Part shown: piece after piece, positions 48,016 through 59,949 of the stretch
Numbering within the stretch: position 1 is the stretch's first letter
How the letters are laid out: the number at the start of each line of letters is the position of its first letter
NCBI GenBank assembly: GCA_963920525.1
Contig: OY986435.1
Coordinates: 274,308,348 to 274,372,347 of the forward strand
Direction of reading: 5' to 3'
DNA from: Dichetophora obliterata
Taxonomy: Eukaryota > Arthropoda > Insecta > Diptera > Sciomyzidae
DNA length: 64,000 bases
Made by a program: the position numbers and the translations under genes
The notes under the pieces: generated by a model
Told to the model about the DNA's origin: nothing
Database searches by the model: none
What the model saw: only the letters and a program-made list of their open reading frames with translations

Positions 48016-48566
48016 AAACTGAAATGCTTATTGCAAGAACTCTTCGGACACACAAGAAAATTTAAAAAAATTTTAATAAAATTTTAAAAAATTTTGAACA
48101 ACATATAGTTTTTGGAAAGAAAAAGAACTAATCAAAGAAACATAATTGAATGGGTTTGAAATTAGTGTGAATAATATATCGAAACAAAAATATAGATTTT
48201 TAAAATCATATGTTGTATCACGACTAAGCATTTGCAAATTTATTAATTTGGCACAAAACATAATATTGTGTGAGGAGGCTTACTTCTATCAGAGGCGTTC
48301 CTAGCCATGGCTTATCGCCCGGGGTTTACCCCTTAGGTAATTTTTACTAGATTTAGGGCATATTTGGTTATTTTTAGCGATTTTTAAGTTATTTTATTGT
48401 CATTTTTTTACATTTTTAATTTTTATAACAGTTTTCGGTTTTTACGGTTCTTTTTATTAAAATTTTAAAAGAATTTTTTCTGTTATTTCCGTACTAAAAT
48501 ATGTAAAAATGCAAATTTTTAACATATTCCTTTAGCAAAAGTCTCTTGAATTAAAAAACATTAACT

Positions 48567-48824
48567 TTGGAAAAAGGAGTAGCTTTGTTTATAGACCTCG
48601 ATGAAAAAAAAACCCTGTCCGGTGACATAACCTCTCGTAAATGTTTTCCTCTCGTCAGTGGAGAAGTAGAAAGAAGTTTTTCTGATAACAAAAACATTTT
48701 GCCAGACAATCGACGTTCTTTTAATATTAATAACTTAACAATTTACCTTGTAATATACTCTAACGCTATGTATAAAAATTATATAAAACTAGTTAGCTCG
48801 GGTGGTGCTAAAACGCCAAAATAA
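48567..48824 (+). pseudogene. hAT transposase C-terminus, copy R2
   Basis: Reads KGVALFIDLDEKKTLSGD, then CFPLVSGEVERSFSDNKNIL and PDNRRSFNINNLTIYLVIYS, ending NYIKLVSSGGAKTPK. The ER.FS and DNRR motifs of the hAT dimerisation domain are intact. The catalytic DDE core is absent, because sequence upstream of 48,540 is non-coding and AT-rich. The conserved 3' region of the same family follows directly to about 50,095, interrupted by a MITE at 49,151-49,706. Confidence 0.75.
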
Positions 48825-50095
48825 AACATACCTAGATTTTCTTTTAAGCTATTGAATATATTTTCAACTGATCAAAATTGAAATGAAATTAATTTTGGTC
48901 TTTTTGCAATACACGCGGTATTGCACGCGCAACGACGATATAATGTTAGCATATTTAATATCACAGCCAAATTTATTTTAAATAAACAGGAGTAAGAATA
49001 TTTCTTGATTTCCAGTTGAAAAATGCTTGAACAAAAATGTAGTATTACCAGTTTCCAATTTCTTATTAAATTTTTGTGTAAATTTTTAAAAATTAAAAAA
49101 TTTTCCGACCAACAGTTTAGAACTTTTTTTCAACTGTACTGCGAACCTTACACGGTCAATCATTTGACGTCCAGCATGTGTACGTGTGGATTGATGCTAT
49201 CCACACATCAATCATATCTCCAAATTTTCATTCTGCATTATTTTTTATGCAATCATGCATAAAAGACTTAAGTCTTAAATGCCAACGTTATTTGCAAATA
49301 AATTAAAATTGAAAAAAAAAATAAAATTGAAATTATGACACAAAAACTTGCGATGAGTTAAACGGACGATTGTATCGCGCATATTGCATTTCTTGCTAAT
49401 CAAATAATTATTAGCTACGCATTAAAAAGCGTAAAAATAAAAGAAAAAGAGTCCATAAACTCTGCCAAAAAGTGTTTGTCCTCTTAAATTTATTATTTAC
49501 AGCTCCTTTTTTTTCTGCAGTCATGTCTACTGCACTACAAAAGCAAACAAAATGAGTAAAGATTGATCAATCAACCATCAACCAGCATTGCAAAATATCA
49601 AAAAATTTAGATTTTGCTCAATCAAGCCATCAACGTGGCTTTGTAACGCCTAGAAACAAATATTTAGTAGCACATATACCTGATTGACGTCAAATGATTG
49701 ACCGTGTAAAGCCAAATCATTGCAGTATCACTTTGATATTGAATATATCAATTCATAGTTTTAGCTGTGAAATTATAAAACATTATTCGTCAGTATAACA
49801 GTATCATAGCTATTAGCCGATTGGTGGCGCTAAATACCTTAAATACTTAGACATATGCTGAAAATAAGAAGAGAAAAAGCAGCATAACAACAATAATATG
49901 CAAAATATAACTCGCTTTAACTTAAGAAAAAATATATTTTTTAGAAATACAATAAAAAGTCCAGTTGGTACATCTAAAGGTCTAAGCCTATCAAACTATA
50001 CTAAATTTATTAAGATTATACATGTACTTAAAAAGCCTTACGCTGTAATAATTGTAATAATAATTGTAATAATTGTAAAAAATTGCGTTATTTTT
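48825..50095 (+). mobile_element. hAT 3' region, copy R2, split by a MITE
   Basis: Matches R1 and R3 from AAAACGCCAAAATAAAAC through ACGACGATATAATGTTAGCA to CTTTTTAAG/CCTTACGC near 50,040. The match stops near 49,140, resumes at about 49,715 (CATTGCAGTATCACTTTGAT), and is continuous in R3, which dates the MITE insertion after the repeat. Confidence 0.75.
49151..49706. mobile_element. MITE with perfect 21-bp TIRs and TA duplication
   Basis: Both ends start CACGGTCAATCATTTGACGT plus C, without a mismatch, and TA flanks each side (49,149-49,150 and 49,707-49,708). The interior has subterminal words such as ATCAATCA and CAACCAGCA and no transposase. TA duplications point to the Tc1/mariner superfamily. 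Perfect TIRs suggest recent activity. Confidence 0.85.
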
Positions 50096-50444
50096 TGCAT
50101 TTTTTTAAGTCATAAAAATCCGAGCCCTGATTATAACAAACAAGCCATGTTTGCTATACGACTTTTGCACGTTTTATCACACTGTCAAAAAGTATGTTCT
50201 TAAATTTGTTAGATTTTGCTTCAATCAGTCTTTCAATCAGAAATACTTTGCTGCAAAATGCATGAAGTTCACTCCATTTTTTTTTTGTAATAAAAATGAA
50301 AAGATCAGCTCTTTTTGTATTCTTTTTTTTTTTATTTTTCTTAAAAAAATAGTATATTTGAATAAAATTAACAACTAAATTCAGCCTTTTGAATGCAATG
50401 CCTCATGAAAAATGAAATCTTAAAAATCTCGTGCACTAAAAAAA

Positions 50445-50895
50445 TTTTTTATGGAAGGTGGGCGTGCCATAAAATATTCTTTTTTATTTTACACATATAT
50501 TAAAGAGTTTTGAGATAGTGGTTTTTATATTGGCCCAGTAACAAACAAAAAAGTACAGCGTTTTTAATTTTTGTCTTATAGGAGAAGTAGGCATGGCTGT
50601 GCGAGAATTTAAATATTTTTTATGCAATCTCACATGGTTAATTTAACTCATGTGCCAAATTTTATTGGTCTACGACGAATCCTTCTATTTATTGACATTT
50701 TTTGTATATTGTTCAACCACTGTGCGGCGCTCTAAGACAAAACAAAAGAAGAGAATACATTTTTTATTTCACTGATATGTATTGTCTTAAGGAGATTGAT
50801 AAAAAAAGTGACATGGACAACAGTGGCGTGCTAGTTAATGTATAAAAAGGACTTTACTCACGATACTATCGAATCTGTGGATTTTTTTCATATTA
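50445..50895 (+). repeat. Long dispersed repeat, copy 2
   Basis: Same module order as 10,850-11,320: GAAGGTGGGCGTG, AGTAGGCATGG, TTATTGGTCTACGACGA, CCTTCTATTTATTGACA, CAACCACTGTGCGGCG and CGATACTATCGA at 50,861-50,872. Confidence 0.75.
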
Positions 50896-51864
50896 AAGCT
50901 TACTGCGCGGTGTTTGGATATATTTGATCTGAAAAATGCTGTGTTTTTGTGACTTCAGGTCGCGGTTGTATGTCCCGAGAAAGAATATCATATAAGGTGT
51001 CAATTAAGTAGCTGATATATGTCCGGTGGGTGTGTCAGTAAATGTCCCACCTCTGCACCGAAAGAAGTGCTATTTCTGGAACACCTTGGGCAGGCACAAT
51101 GTACGAACGAAGACCGATTCGGGCACTCATCAGTTTATTGTGTCCGAATATAGTCGCTCGTTTTTGAACACTTTATTGACATAATACAGACATACTACGG
51201 TACTATTTGAGGTGACTTTCGAGGTACTTGTTCCACTTGTTTAGGATAAATTATAGTTAAAACTCAGGCCAGTTTCGATACAAGTTACTTTGCTGAAGCT
51301 CGTTTGCATTCGGCTTAATAGCAAAGTGCGATTAATTTTTTTTCATAAACTTCGCAGTTTTTCGTTACTACTCGTAGCTTTTAAAAATAAAATTGAGTCT
51401 AATACTCGGGAATTTTGTGTCTGAGCAGTTTGGTACGGACACAAATTGTTTCTCGGCACTGTTTGCCATATCGCAAAAAGAATAAACAAAAATAGGAACA
51501 GAATTGAGTGCAATGGCAATAAAAACAGCTACAAACGTTTACAGAATAGCGGTGTGAATATTTAAAATAAATTATAAAAAATCAATGTTTTTCTTTTTGG
51601 TACCCTTAGCGCACATAATAAACACCAGGCAATTAAATTTAAATACAGGTTTTCCTATAACGTCAAGGAGGAGGAGGTTTGAACCCCCTTAACCCCTTAA
51701 TCCGCACCTGCTCTCTAATATTTCGTCATAAATGCCAAATGCTGCCAAATTTTGAGCAGTTCCCTTGAACTCCTTAGCATGATTCGAGATTTGACGAATG
51801 CAAACGTTTTCACAATTTTATTGAAAAACATGGCCCTTGTTTCAAGTTTAATTTAAAAGCGGTC
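50896..51864. other. Stretch without a recognised gene
   Basis: Somewhat higher GC than the surroundings (about 50,930-51,180), but I found no frame with family resemblance on either strand. Confidence 0.4.
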
Positions 51865-52324
51865 TATGCGTTCAGAAATTTTAGTCCAGGTGCAATGTTA
51901 CTGCATTTTTTTAACATTGCGGTTTAATATTTAAACTTTTCAAATGCTAACTCATATTCAAAATTCTACTGAACTTAAATGTAAACCAAAGAAATATTAC
52001 AGCTTCCCTTTTAGCTTTTTGGTTTAAAATTGAGGACAATTCTGTATTACTTTTTGTTTATACAATCTAGACTAAGCTCTAGTACATTTAGATACTAAAT
52101 TTTAATAACGCATACAGCAATAGCCCAGTGGTGAAACTAGATAACTTAAAAACTGAATGTCGTGGACTCAAATCTCACAGTGTGTTTTTTTCAATATCCA
52201 AGCCTGTATTAAATTTTAAAGCATTAGTTAGTATGTAGTAAATACTAGGTTTGAAACAAAGGGGTTGTGAACTTATATGTTGTACAGAAATATTTCAATT
52301 TTAGTACAAGATTTCTAACCGTGT
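51865..52324. mobile_element. TIR element with a central tRNA-like module
   Basis: The right end read inward is ACACGGTTAGAAATCTTGTA, like the 18,440 element. The left end (about 51,865, TGCGTTCAGAAATTTTAGTC) is a weaker match. Arm words mirror around the centre: TACTAAATTTTAATAACGCA on the left against GTATTAAATTTTAAAGCATT on the right. No protein. Confidence 0.55.
52115..52191 (+). ncRNA. tRNA-like Pol III module M3
   Basis: Box A-like ATAGCCCAGTGGTGAAAC (52,120-52,137), box B-like GGACTCAAATCTC (52,164-52,176), and a TTTTTTT run at 52,185-52,191. The box spacing is about 45 nt. Box A is the closest of the four modules to the tRNA consensus. Confidence 0.55.
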
Positions 52325-53845
52325 GGGTAAAGAATTTGTCTTAGAAAAAAGTCCTTAACTCCTAAACAAATCCTTAACTCTTCGATTTAAAAGCAAATCC
52401 TTAAATTTTAAAAAAGTATGACCTGTGTTCCTCTCTCTGTCAGCCTGAGTAAGTTATTTACTCATAAAGTTTTTAATGCTAGCTATATTGAACTTCAGAT
52501 ACTTACACCATAAAACATGCTGAAAAATACCAGGAATAGCTACAAGGCTAGAGAAAAATTTATTTTATATGTGGATTAAACGGTAAAGATTTCATCTTTG
52601 CTTAGCAAAATAAAAATTTGTTGACATTTATGTATTTTGAGTGCTGAAATTACATATAGTTTAGTCTAAACTTTTCTTTTGTGCCCTCTCCTTACACTCC
52701 CCCCCTTCCCCAGCCCCTAGAGACGCACTCAAATAAACACTTTAAACTTTTTTAAGAACTTGCTTGTTGACTGCGTGTCAATGCGTGCCTAAGTTTGGCT
52801 ATGCTTGTTTGCTTGAATATGTGTCAATGTTTTGAGTGTGAGTATGTAAGTAAGCATGTAAGGCAGGCGCATGTATTCACATATTAATTTATTTCTTTTA
52901 TCTCTGTTAAACTTTTTTTCAACACATTATTAAGGTTCTAAATGTTAGGATCAAGAGTGTTAAATCCAATTTTAGCCAAAAAGCAGTAAAAAGGAAAGAA
53001 CCTTCAACCAAGCATATAAACACTTAGATGAAAATAAAAGAAGCAGATACTGGCTTGTAGTAGAAGAAGCTTTTCAAAACTTTTGTAATATATGTCAAAC
53101 ACAATGTAAACCGCAGGATGAAAGGCGGATTTGTTGCTTTTGTATTTGATGTTGTTATTTTTGTTGCTGCTAGTGGCTTAAAGAGAGCTGTGCCAGTAGC
53201 GGTGTAGCTTATGCTTCGGGTGCTGGTCTCGTAGCGTGGAGGGCAACACATCGGCTGACATTTGCACGACTTTCAGCTGAGAAAGAAACCCTAGCTAACA
53301 TTTAGGTGCCATGTCTTGCTATTGTTTTAGTTGTTGTTGCTATTGTGGTTTTTGTTGTCTTGTTGTGGTACACACTGCAACTGAATGCTCGATAAACTTA
53401 AAAGTCTTACAGCATCCATGCGGAGTGAATATTTTATTGCATTTTAAAATTTCATGAAATCTTAAATAATCTGAATATCCTGCCAGCATATGCGGCATGT
53501 TATGAATTTTACAGTGTTTTTTCTCTATGAAATTGTGAAATCTTCGAATTCATCTTGCTAACAATTGCATATTTTATGATCAGATGATAAAAGAACAGCT
53601 GCCGTAGCAACCCCTTCAGATACGTACATACATTCACACAAGTGGACACTACCTACACAAACTGACTTCCGGACAGACGAATAGACAACACACACATAAA
53701 TTTGTGACTAACATATTCTCCGTCGTCTCAGCCGACATTATATGCATTCGTGAAATTTTTTCCATAAAAATTGTTCTCCTTTTTTTCCTGCATCCTTTGC
53801 TCGGACATTCTTTGCGGTTTTAACACTATTCTGTTTGTCGGTAGC
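52325..53845. other. Stretch without a recognised gene
   Basis: Mixed-complexity DNA with TTGTTG tracts (53,325-53,370). A 75-residue minus-strand frame at 53,024-53,251 has no domain. It could be intronic or intergenic. Confidence 0.4.
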
Positions 53846-53847
53846 TA

Positions 53848-54784
53848 CCCAGTGGGAAAATCCATCCTTACATAATGCATAATTCCACACTTATTTTTCA
53901 TCCGCGGGGCATGAAAACTTCAATACCAATTGCCCATTACTTTTACACAGGCATGATCGCCACTATAAGCTTTCTTTTGTAATGTAGGTATGATATGCCT
54001 CATACGAGTGACACTTTACTAAAATAAAGTGCAGGAATGTTCTTCCGACAATCGGAATTGTTCGAGCTTCCATGCTTATGCACTTTATTTTTTAAGTAGC
54101 ATGTACGCATGAACACGTTAGGTATCGGTAAGTTATTTATATCCTGTATGTACATACTCTATTCTAATCATATCCACGATGGAAAATATAAGCACTACTT
54201 ACGTTTTCGCTTACAAAAGAAGTTAAGCGTAAGGTGCCGGATCTAAATAAATGAACTATTAGAAGAAAATACATAAGTTTCAATATTTTAATGCCAAAAA
54301 CTTATTAACAAATTCTTTAGATGTTATTAAAGACTTTAGTTATTATGCCTACAATGTTAAAAATTTAAACAACATTTAAAGACTTTGGTTACAGTATAAG
54401 CGTAAAATGGTTTCATTTTTGTGAAAAGTTGTATGTTTCCGCACCGGCGATCTGCAAGCGTTTACTTTTTGTTTTCAGTTTTATATTTCACTGTAATTTT
54501 TTCTGCACTTAATTTTTTTCAAGTAGTCGTTAAGAGCCGCTATGTCGTTAAAGGTGCTGCATGACTCCTTCTTTTAAAAGTAATGTATATATGAAAATGA
54601 TCTCACGAAGATACTATCGGCTCAAGCGTGCATTCCTATTTTATTTGAAATCGTAAGCGAAGGTGTAAGGTGCTCTAAATGTAACAAGCAACATACTTAC
54701 TTTCGTATGATTCTATTCCTATCTTTATTAGTTAAAGGAAGTCATGCATTATGTAGTAAGCACCTTACGATTTTTCCTACTGGG
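53848..54784. mobile_element. MITE with TA duplication (937 bp)
   Basis: Left end CCCAGTGGGAAAATCCATCC; right end read inward CCCAGTAGGAAAAATCGTAA. ACATAATGCAT is shared about 30 bp further in. TA flanks both ends (53,846-53,847 and 54,785-54,786). The interior repeats GTAAGGTGC-like words (54,230, 54,655, 54,765). No transposase. Confidence 0.75.
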
Positions 54785-55079
54785 TATGCATGTCTGCGCC
54801 GAAATGTGTGAGTTGGTTGTGCATTTCCTTGCGAAAAATCTTTGTTACCGGACCTTGGCATTTCCATATTGAATCGTCTGAATTAATATGAATGGTCGTA
54901 TGTCTGAGTATATTTTTTAGTTATGATGTCTGAAAGCAAAAACCGCATCTGTGTGGTTTTGTTTATGCAGCTTATTTTTAGGGGAAAATATGCACCTATG
55001 GGTCATTGAACAATTTTGACTCCTGCTATACCAAGTGAATTGTTAGTAGTTGTAATTAAATAAAATCATGAATTTATAT

Positions 55080-56780
55080 TTTTGTTTTTTAAAAAGAAGT
55101 AAAATTTCGTGCATAACGAAATTAATAATAAATATTCTTCTTTTGATTTCAGCTATTAAGTATAAGTTCCACGTCAAAATACAGCGCACTACTCTGCCGT
55201 CATAAGGAAGAGTGCGGCATCTAGAATGAAAATTGAAATTAGTTTTATTGTTTTTTCTTAATCATCTTTCTTCCATCTTGAAGAAAATGAAATAATATTG
55301 CGAATTTTTGCTAACTAATATTTTAACCTGAAATGTCATATCTACAAATAAAAGCAATCATTCTAGAAAAAACGCAGTATATACATAAGCAGATATAAAA
55401 AAGCGGTGTCTACAGCAGGCCCGTAGCCAGGATTTATCTAAGGGGAATTTTGATTAAAAAAAATATTGATAGCTTTTGATATCGATAAAGGTATTTTCAT
55501 ATGTAGATATATTAAATGTCTGCTCCCCATAGACCAAGTTTTTGACGCCATAGACTAAAAATTCCAAAGGAAACATCAAAGATGCTGCACGTTGGCGATA
55601 AAAGTAGCTTCTCCTACCAAACGACTTCTACAATAGTACAGTAGAATAAGTCCAAAGAGACCTTTCGTATTGGGGGAGGTGGGCGCCGAGATCGTTATTA
55701 AAAACCAAAGCTGCAGCAAAATCTAGAATTCCAGAAAGTAAAATAAATTCCTTTATAGGCATAAGTCAGCTGGACATTTATATAATTTTTTATGCTGCAT
55801 TTTTACACATACAAATATTAATAATTTTTTTCATTTAGAAAGACCTATTATAAAAATTATAAATGATTATACAAAAATACTAAATACATTTTATATGCAA
55901 TTAAAAAAAAAACTGCAAGGATTAAAGTTATTTTTTTAGTCTTCCAAGTCTTTGTTTCATAAATTAAACATAACGAAATACAAAACAATCTGATTTAGCT
56001 TGACTTATTAAATTTATTGAAATTCGTTATGATAAGAGGCAGAAAAATTTATCTGTTATTCTGTTGTGTTTCATAACAGATTTCATAGCAGATTTTGTCA
56101 TGCAGAATACCAAATAAAAGATTTTGTAAAAGATTTGCTGACAGTTCGAAAAATCTGCTATGATTTATAGCAGATTTCATAAAAGATTGTCGTGCAGAAT
56201 ACGAACTTTAGTAGCGTAACAGATTTTTTGACAGCTCAAAAATTTGTATAGGAAATCATAACAGAATAACAGTATTTTTTCATAAAAGATTCCGCAGAAT
56301 AGGCCCAATTATCTATGATCTGAAAGCATAGGTCTTAATTCAGTTCAAAATTGAAGTGGTTTGCAATTTTTTACGCTGTTGTGTTTTAGTTGCCTTAATG
56401 CTAATATATTAGATTTTATACTTTCAAGACCCTAAGTGGGGGTTTAACCCCTAAAACTTCTCCTTGTCTAGGGGCCTGATCTACAGGCAGATACTGCGTT
56501 TTCCCCTTTTATTTGTAAAAGCAAACAAGATTTCACTATCCTAAATAACCAAATATTTATAACCATCCAAACCCTAATCAGAGAATTTTTGATAAATTAC
56601 TGTAACTCGTTTATCTCAAAATATTGAAATTAAAATTGAAATATGCAGATGCCACACTCTTCCATGAGAAGGCTGTATTGTGGTGTATAACTGATGCTAA
56701 CTTATTATTAAAAACATTTGCTGAAAAGTAAGTATTAATAAATATAATTTTTAAAAATCACCATAAAAAAAATTTTGTAA
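55080..56780. repeat. Fifth inverted-repeat structure, with a hAT MITE in its loop
   Basis: GGAAGAGTGCGGCATCT (55,207-55,223) is mirrored by AGATGCCACACTCTTCC (56,645-56,663). AAAACGCAGTAT near 55,370 is mirrored by ATACTGCGTTTTC near 56,491. The MITE at 55,416-56,478 sits between the arms. Confidence 0.65.
55416..56478. mobile_element. Non-autonomous hAT element with 8-bp duplication
   Basis: Left end CAGGCCCGTAGCCAGGATTT; right end read inward CAGGCCCCTAGACAAGGAG. Flanks are GTCTACAG (55,408-55,415) and ATCTACAG (56,479-56,486), an 8-bp duplication with one difference. CAGG-type ends with 8-bp duplications are diagnostic of hAT. A nested palindromic block (about 56,047-56,275) repeats CAGATTTCATA and ends in CTGTTATTCTGTT/AACAGAATAACAG. 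No transposase. Confidence 0.8.
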
Positions 56781-56959
56781 TATTTTCTTGATATTATTTA
56801 CTAATATCAAAATCAAGGGAAACCACAATATTCCTTAAAGATTGTCACACCTTCTTTTTGTTCTCCCAAAAAATTTTGTGTATGCAATCTATCTAAAACC
56901 AAAATTCTTCAGATAAAAAACAAAATATTGATTTAATATATATTTGCAGTTCATATATA

Positions 56960-57640
56960 TTTCTATTCTTAGATATATTACGCAAACACAAATTTTGTCC
57001 AGCGTTAGGCTTTTTTAGTACAAGTCCAATCTTAATAAATTTAGTATTTTTTAAAAAATTTTATTTTTTAAGTTATAGGGAGTTAAATTTGCATATAAGT
57101 GTTGTTGTTATGTTGCTTTTTCTCTTCTTAATTTCAGCATATGCCTAAAAATATGTGAGGTACTTAGTGCCACCTAAAGGCTAATAGCTATAAAACTGTT
57201 ATACTGACAAATAATCTTTTTTAATTTCACAGCTTGAACTATGAATTGATATATTCAATATCAAAGTGATACTGCAATGATTTCTTGCAGTTGAAAAAAG
57301 ATTTCTAAACTGTTGGTTAGAAATTTTTTTAATTTTTAAAAGTGTACACAAAAATTTAATAAGAAATTGGAATTTGGTAATAAGACATTTTTGTTCAAGC
57401 ATTTTTCATGAAAATGAAAATCAAAAAATATTCTTATATTTAAAATAAATTTGGGTATAAAATTAAATATGCTAACATTATATCGTCGTTGCGCGTGCAA
57501 TACTGCGTATATTGCAAAAAGGCCAAAATTAATTTTATTTCAATTTTGATCAGTTGAAAATCTATTCAATAGCTTAAAATAAAATATAGGTATGTTTTAT
57601 TTTGGCGTTTTAACCCCATACGGGTATACTAATTTTATAA
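56960..57640 (-). mobile_element. hAT 3' region, copy R3
   Basis: Minus-strand copy continuous across the site where R2 carries a MITE. It shares ACGCAAACACAAATTTTGTC with R1's end and GCTAACATTATATCGTCGTT with both R1 and R2. It joins directly to the transposase fragment at 57,690-57,930. Confidence 0.75.
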
Positions 57641-57689
57641 AATTTTTATACATAGCAATACAGTATATTATAAGGTGAATTGTTAAGTT

Positions 57690-57935
57690 ATTAATATTAA
57701 AAGAACGTCGATTGTCTGGCAAAATGTTTTTGTTGTCAGAGAAACTTCTTTCTACTTCTCCACTCACGAGATGAACACATTTAATAGACGATATGTCATC
57801 GGATGTGAGTTCCTCTTCTAATTCCAGAGTTTTGTTTTAATCGAGGTCTGTAAACAAAGCTACTCCAATATTAGACCAATATTTAGCGTTCGCCAGCGCC
57901 TCTTCGGAATTCAAAGGATCCACCAGACAGGCTTC
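57690..57935 (-). pseudogene. hAT transposase C-terminus, copy R3
   Basis: Read on the minus strand: ELEEELTSDD-like text, VEKxxxxSDNKNIL in degraded form, and the PDNRRS motif, then the family's 3' end. The coding frame contains a stop (near 57,838) and is otherwise close to R2. The upstream part (to about 58,000) keeps GVALFTDLD-like residues. Confidence 0.65.
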
Positions 57936-59949
57936 CTTAATTTGACAGCAACAAACCAACATTAAAAGTTCTTTTGAACTATATACATGACCGTGACACT
58001 TTTAGCCACTAAAATTATTTAAAAACAACCATGGGTCATATCGAGTATAAATACCGATAATTTAACCAATTCTTTAGGCACGCAACTTCGTTACTTTGCT
58101 CAAAGAATTAGCAGATCTTTGTCATGAAATCTAAGAGGTGCTACCATACCTCTAGACATATAGTACTGCTGCTTATGTAATCTGGTCTCCCCACCAATTG
58201 ATGGACACTACTCAGATTGTTTAGGTTTCCCCGTCCTCAAATTTCAAAGGTAACAGGAACAGTATATTGAATTTACTGTTTGAAATTATCGAGAATTCTA
58301 TCTACTATCACTCTCTTAGTAGATTTAGTTAGTTATGAACCCGAGTTAAACATGGAGTAACTCGCACGGACCTTTTTGGTCTCTAACCACAGCCAGTACG
58401 GATGAAACCCTGAAAGACCACAGCCCATGACAGTCAATACCCGCGCAAAAGGTTCCATCAAACAAAACTCCTCAACATCCCGTCTACAGACCAAAAGTTC
58501 TTAGAACTTTTATATTTGTTTGTGACACCTTCAGTCAATAGAATTGTTCATGTCTAGGTTAAAATAACCATTGGTTTCCCGATAATTTAATACCGCAAGT
58601 TAACCACAATCGTATTTAAGAAACTTCGTTAGTTTAATTTAGGATTCTTAAAATCCTTTTATGGAAAACTAGGAAGCGTGCCGTTGTATATCATTCGCCA
58701 ATACTAGGTCAAGGATTACTATGTCTCTTAATTAGAACCCTAATTCTAAAACATAGGTCTGCAGCCAACGATAGATCAGGTCTTCTCATTTTGATGGATG
58801 ACTGCCCCCGTATTTCAAGTTGTATTGGATTGATCGCCCATCGAAGGCATTACAATTCTATATTTTATGATAACTTAATACCATAACCATGCCTTTGATT
58901 TGGCACTAATTACCAAAGTTCTAGATGGACCTTTTGTTTTACAGAAATCAGATGAATTATTCAAGAGCCGTGCTTCAAAATGAACTCATGAATTCTCCAT
59001 GAATTCTCCACCCAATATCCTACCATCACCCTTTTCCTGGCTTTGAACAGGCAGATATCCCGAAAGTACTCTGGCGGGTTTAATTTGGCGTTTTTGTACC
59101 TTTTGCATTGTAAGTATTTGATATTTATCTGATGAAAATTTATCGAACCATTCAAATTTCTATAAAATCAAAATAAAAAAAATACATATGCAGAGTGTCC
59201 AGTGTAAGAGTACGAATATTTACGGAGGTGAAAGAGCTGGTCGAGTGATGCAAAAAATCGTATGGAAGGGGGAGAGGGTCGATTTTCGCACCCTTAGGCG
59301 TTACGTTGTCAACCGTTATTTCATGACTTTGATGCATACTATTGTTCAGGGTTTAAATTGCTGCTGCCAAATTGGCAAAAGCATCAAAATTTTTATTTTG
59401 GCTGCGCTTTAGTAATTTATTTTGCAATTTTCCATAAATAAATATTGCTTCGGCTGCAAACTACGAAAGAAACAAATAGTTTCAGCGGTAGCGAGCGTTC
59501 GGTTTTTTAGTCGTGCTGTAATTTTGGAACATTATCGAAGCCACAGCAACAGCAACCTATCGCATTTTGAAGTCGTCTTCTTGCTGTTGCTGTCGCTTTT
59601 TAACATTTTTCAAACAGGCTTTACAGCAGCAGCTATCGATTTTGGCATTCGGTGCTGCTGTGCTTTATGAAGAGTCGTGCTGTAGCTGTTTGTATTCGCT
59701 ACGCTGCTGCTATTGCTTGTAATATTTTTTTTAACAGCTTCGGCAGAGAATGCTGAATGTTTTAATGTTAAAAGTAAATATTATAATATTAATATATGTT
59801 TATTTTCTAATTGAATTTATGTTGAACAGGATTCAAGATAAAATTCTTCTATATCCGCTGAAATTTTTTCAACCCGCACTTCAAAAAATTTATAAGAAAC
59901 TGTGACAAATTTTTTAACATAAAAAACATTCATCATTCTTTGCCGATGC
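57936..59949. other. Stretch without a recognised gene
   Basis: About 58,000-58,950 is more GC-balanced than its flanks but full of stops in all frames; it may be a very old element. 59,450-59,740 is rich in GCTGCT/GCTGTTGCTG words. Nothing here can be named. Confidence 0.4.

Noticed and set aside
52680..52740. C-rich tract as a splice acceptor or regulatory site
   Set aside because: No open frame begins on either side; left as simple sequence.
59422..59670. 82-residue frame in a GCT-rich tract
   Set aside because: GCTGCT/GCTGTTGCTG simple repeats produce the frame; no conserved motif.
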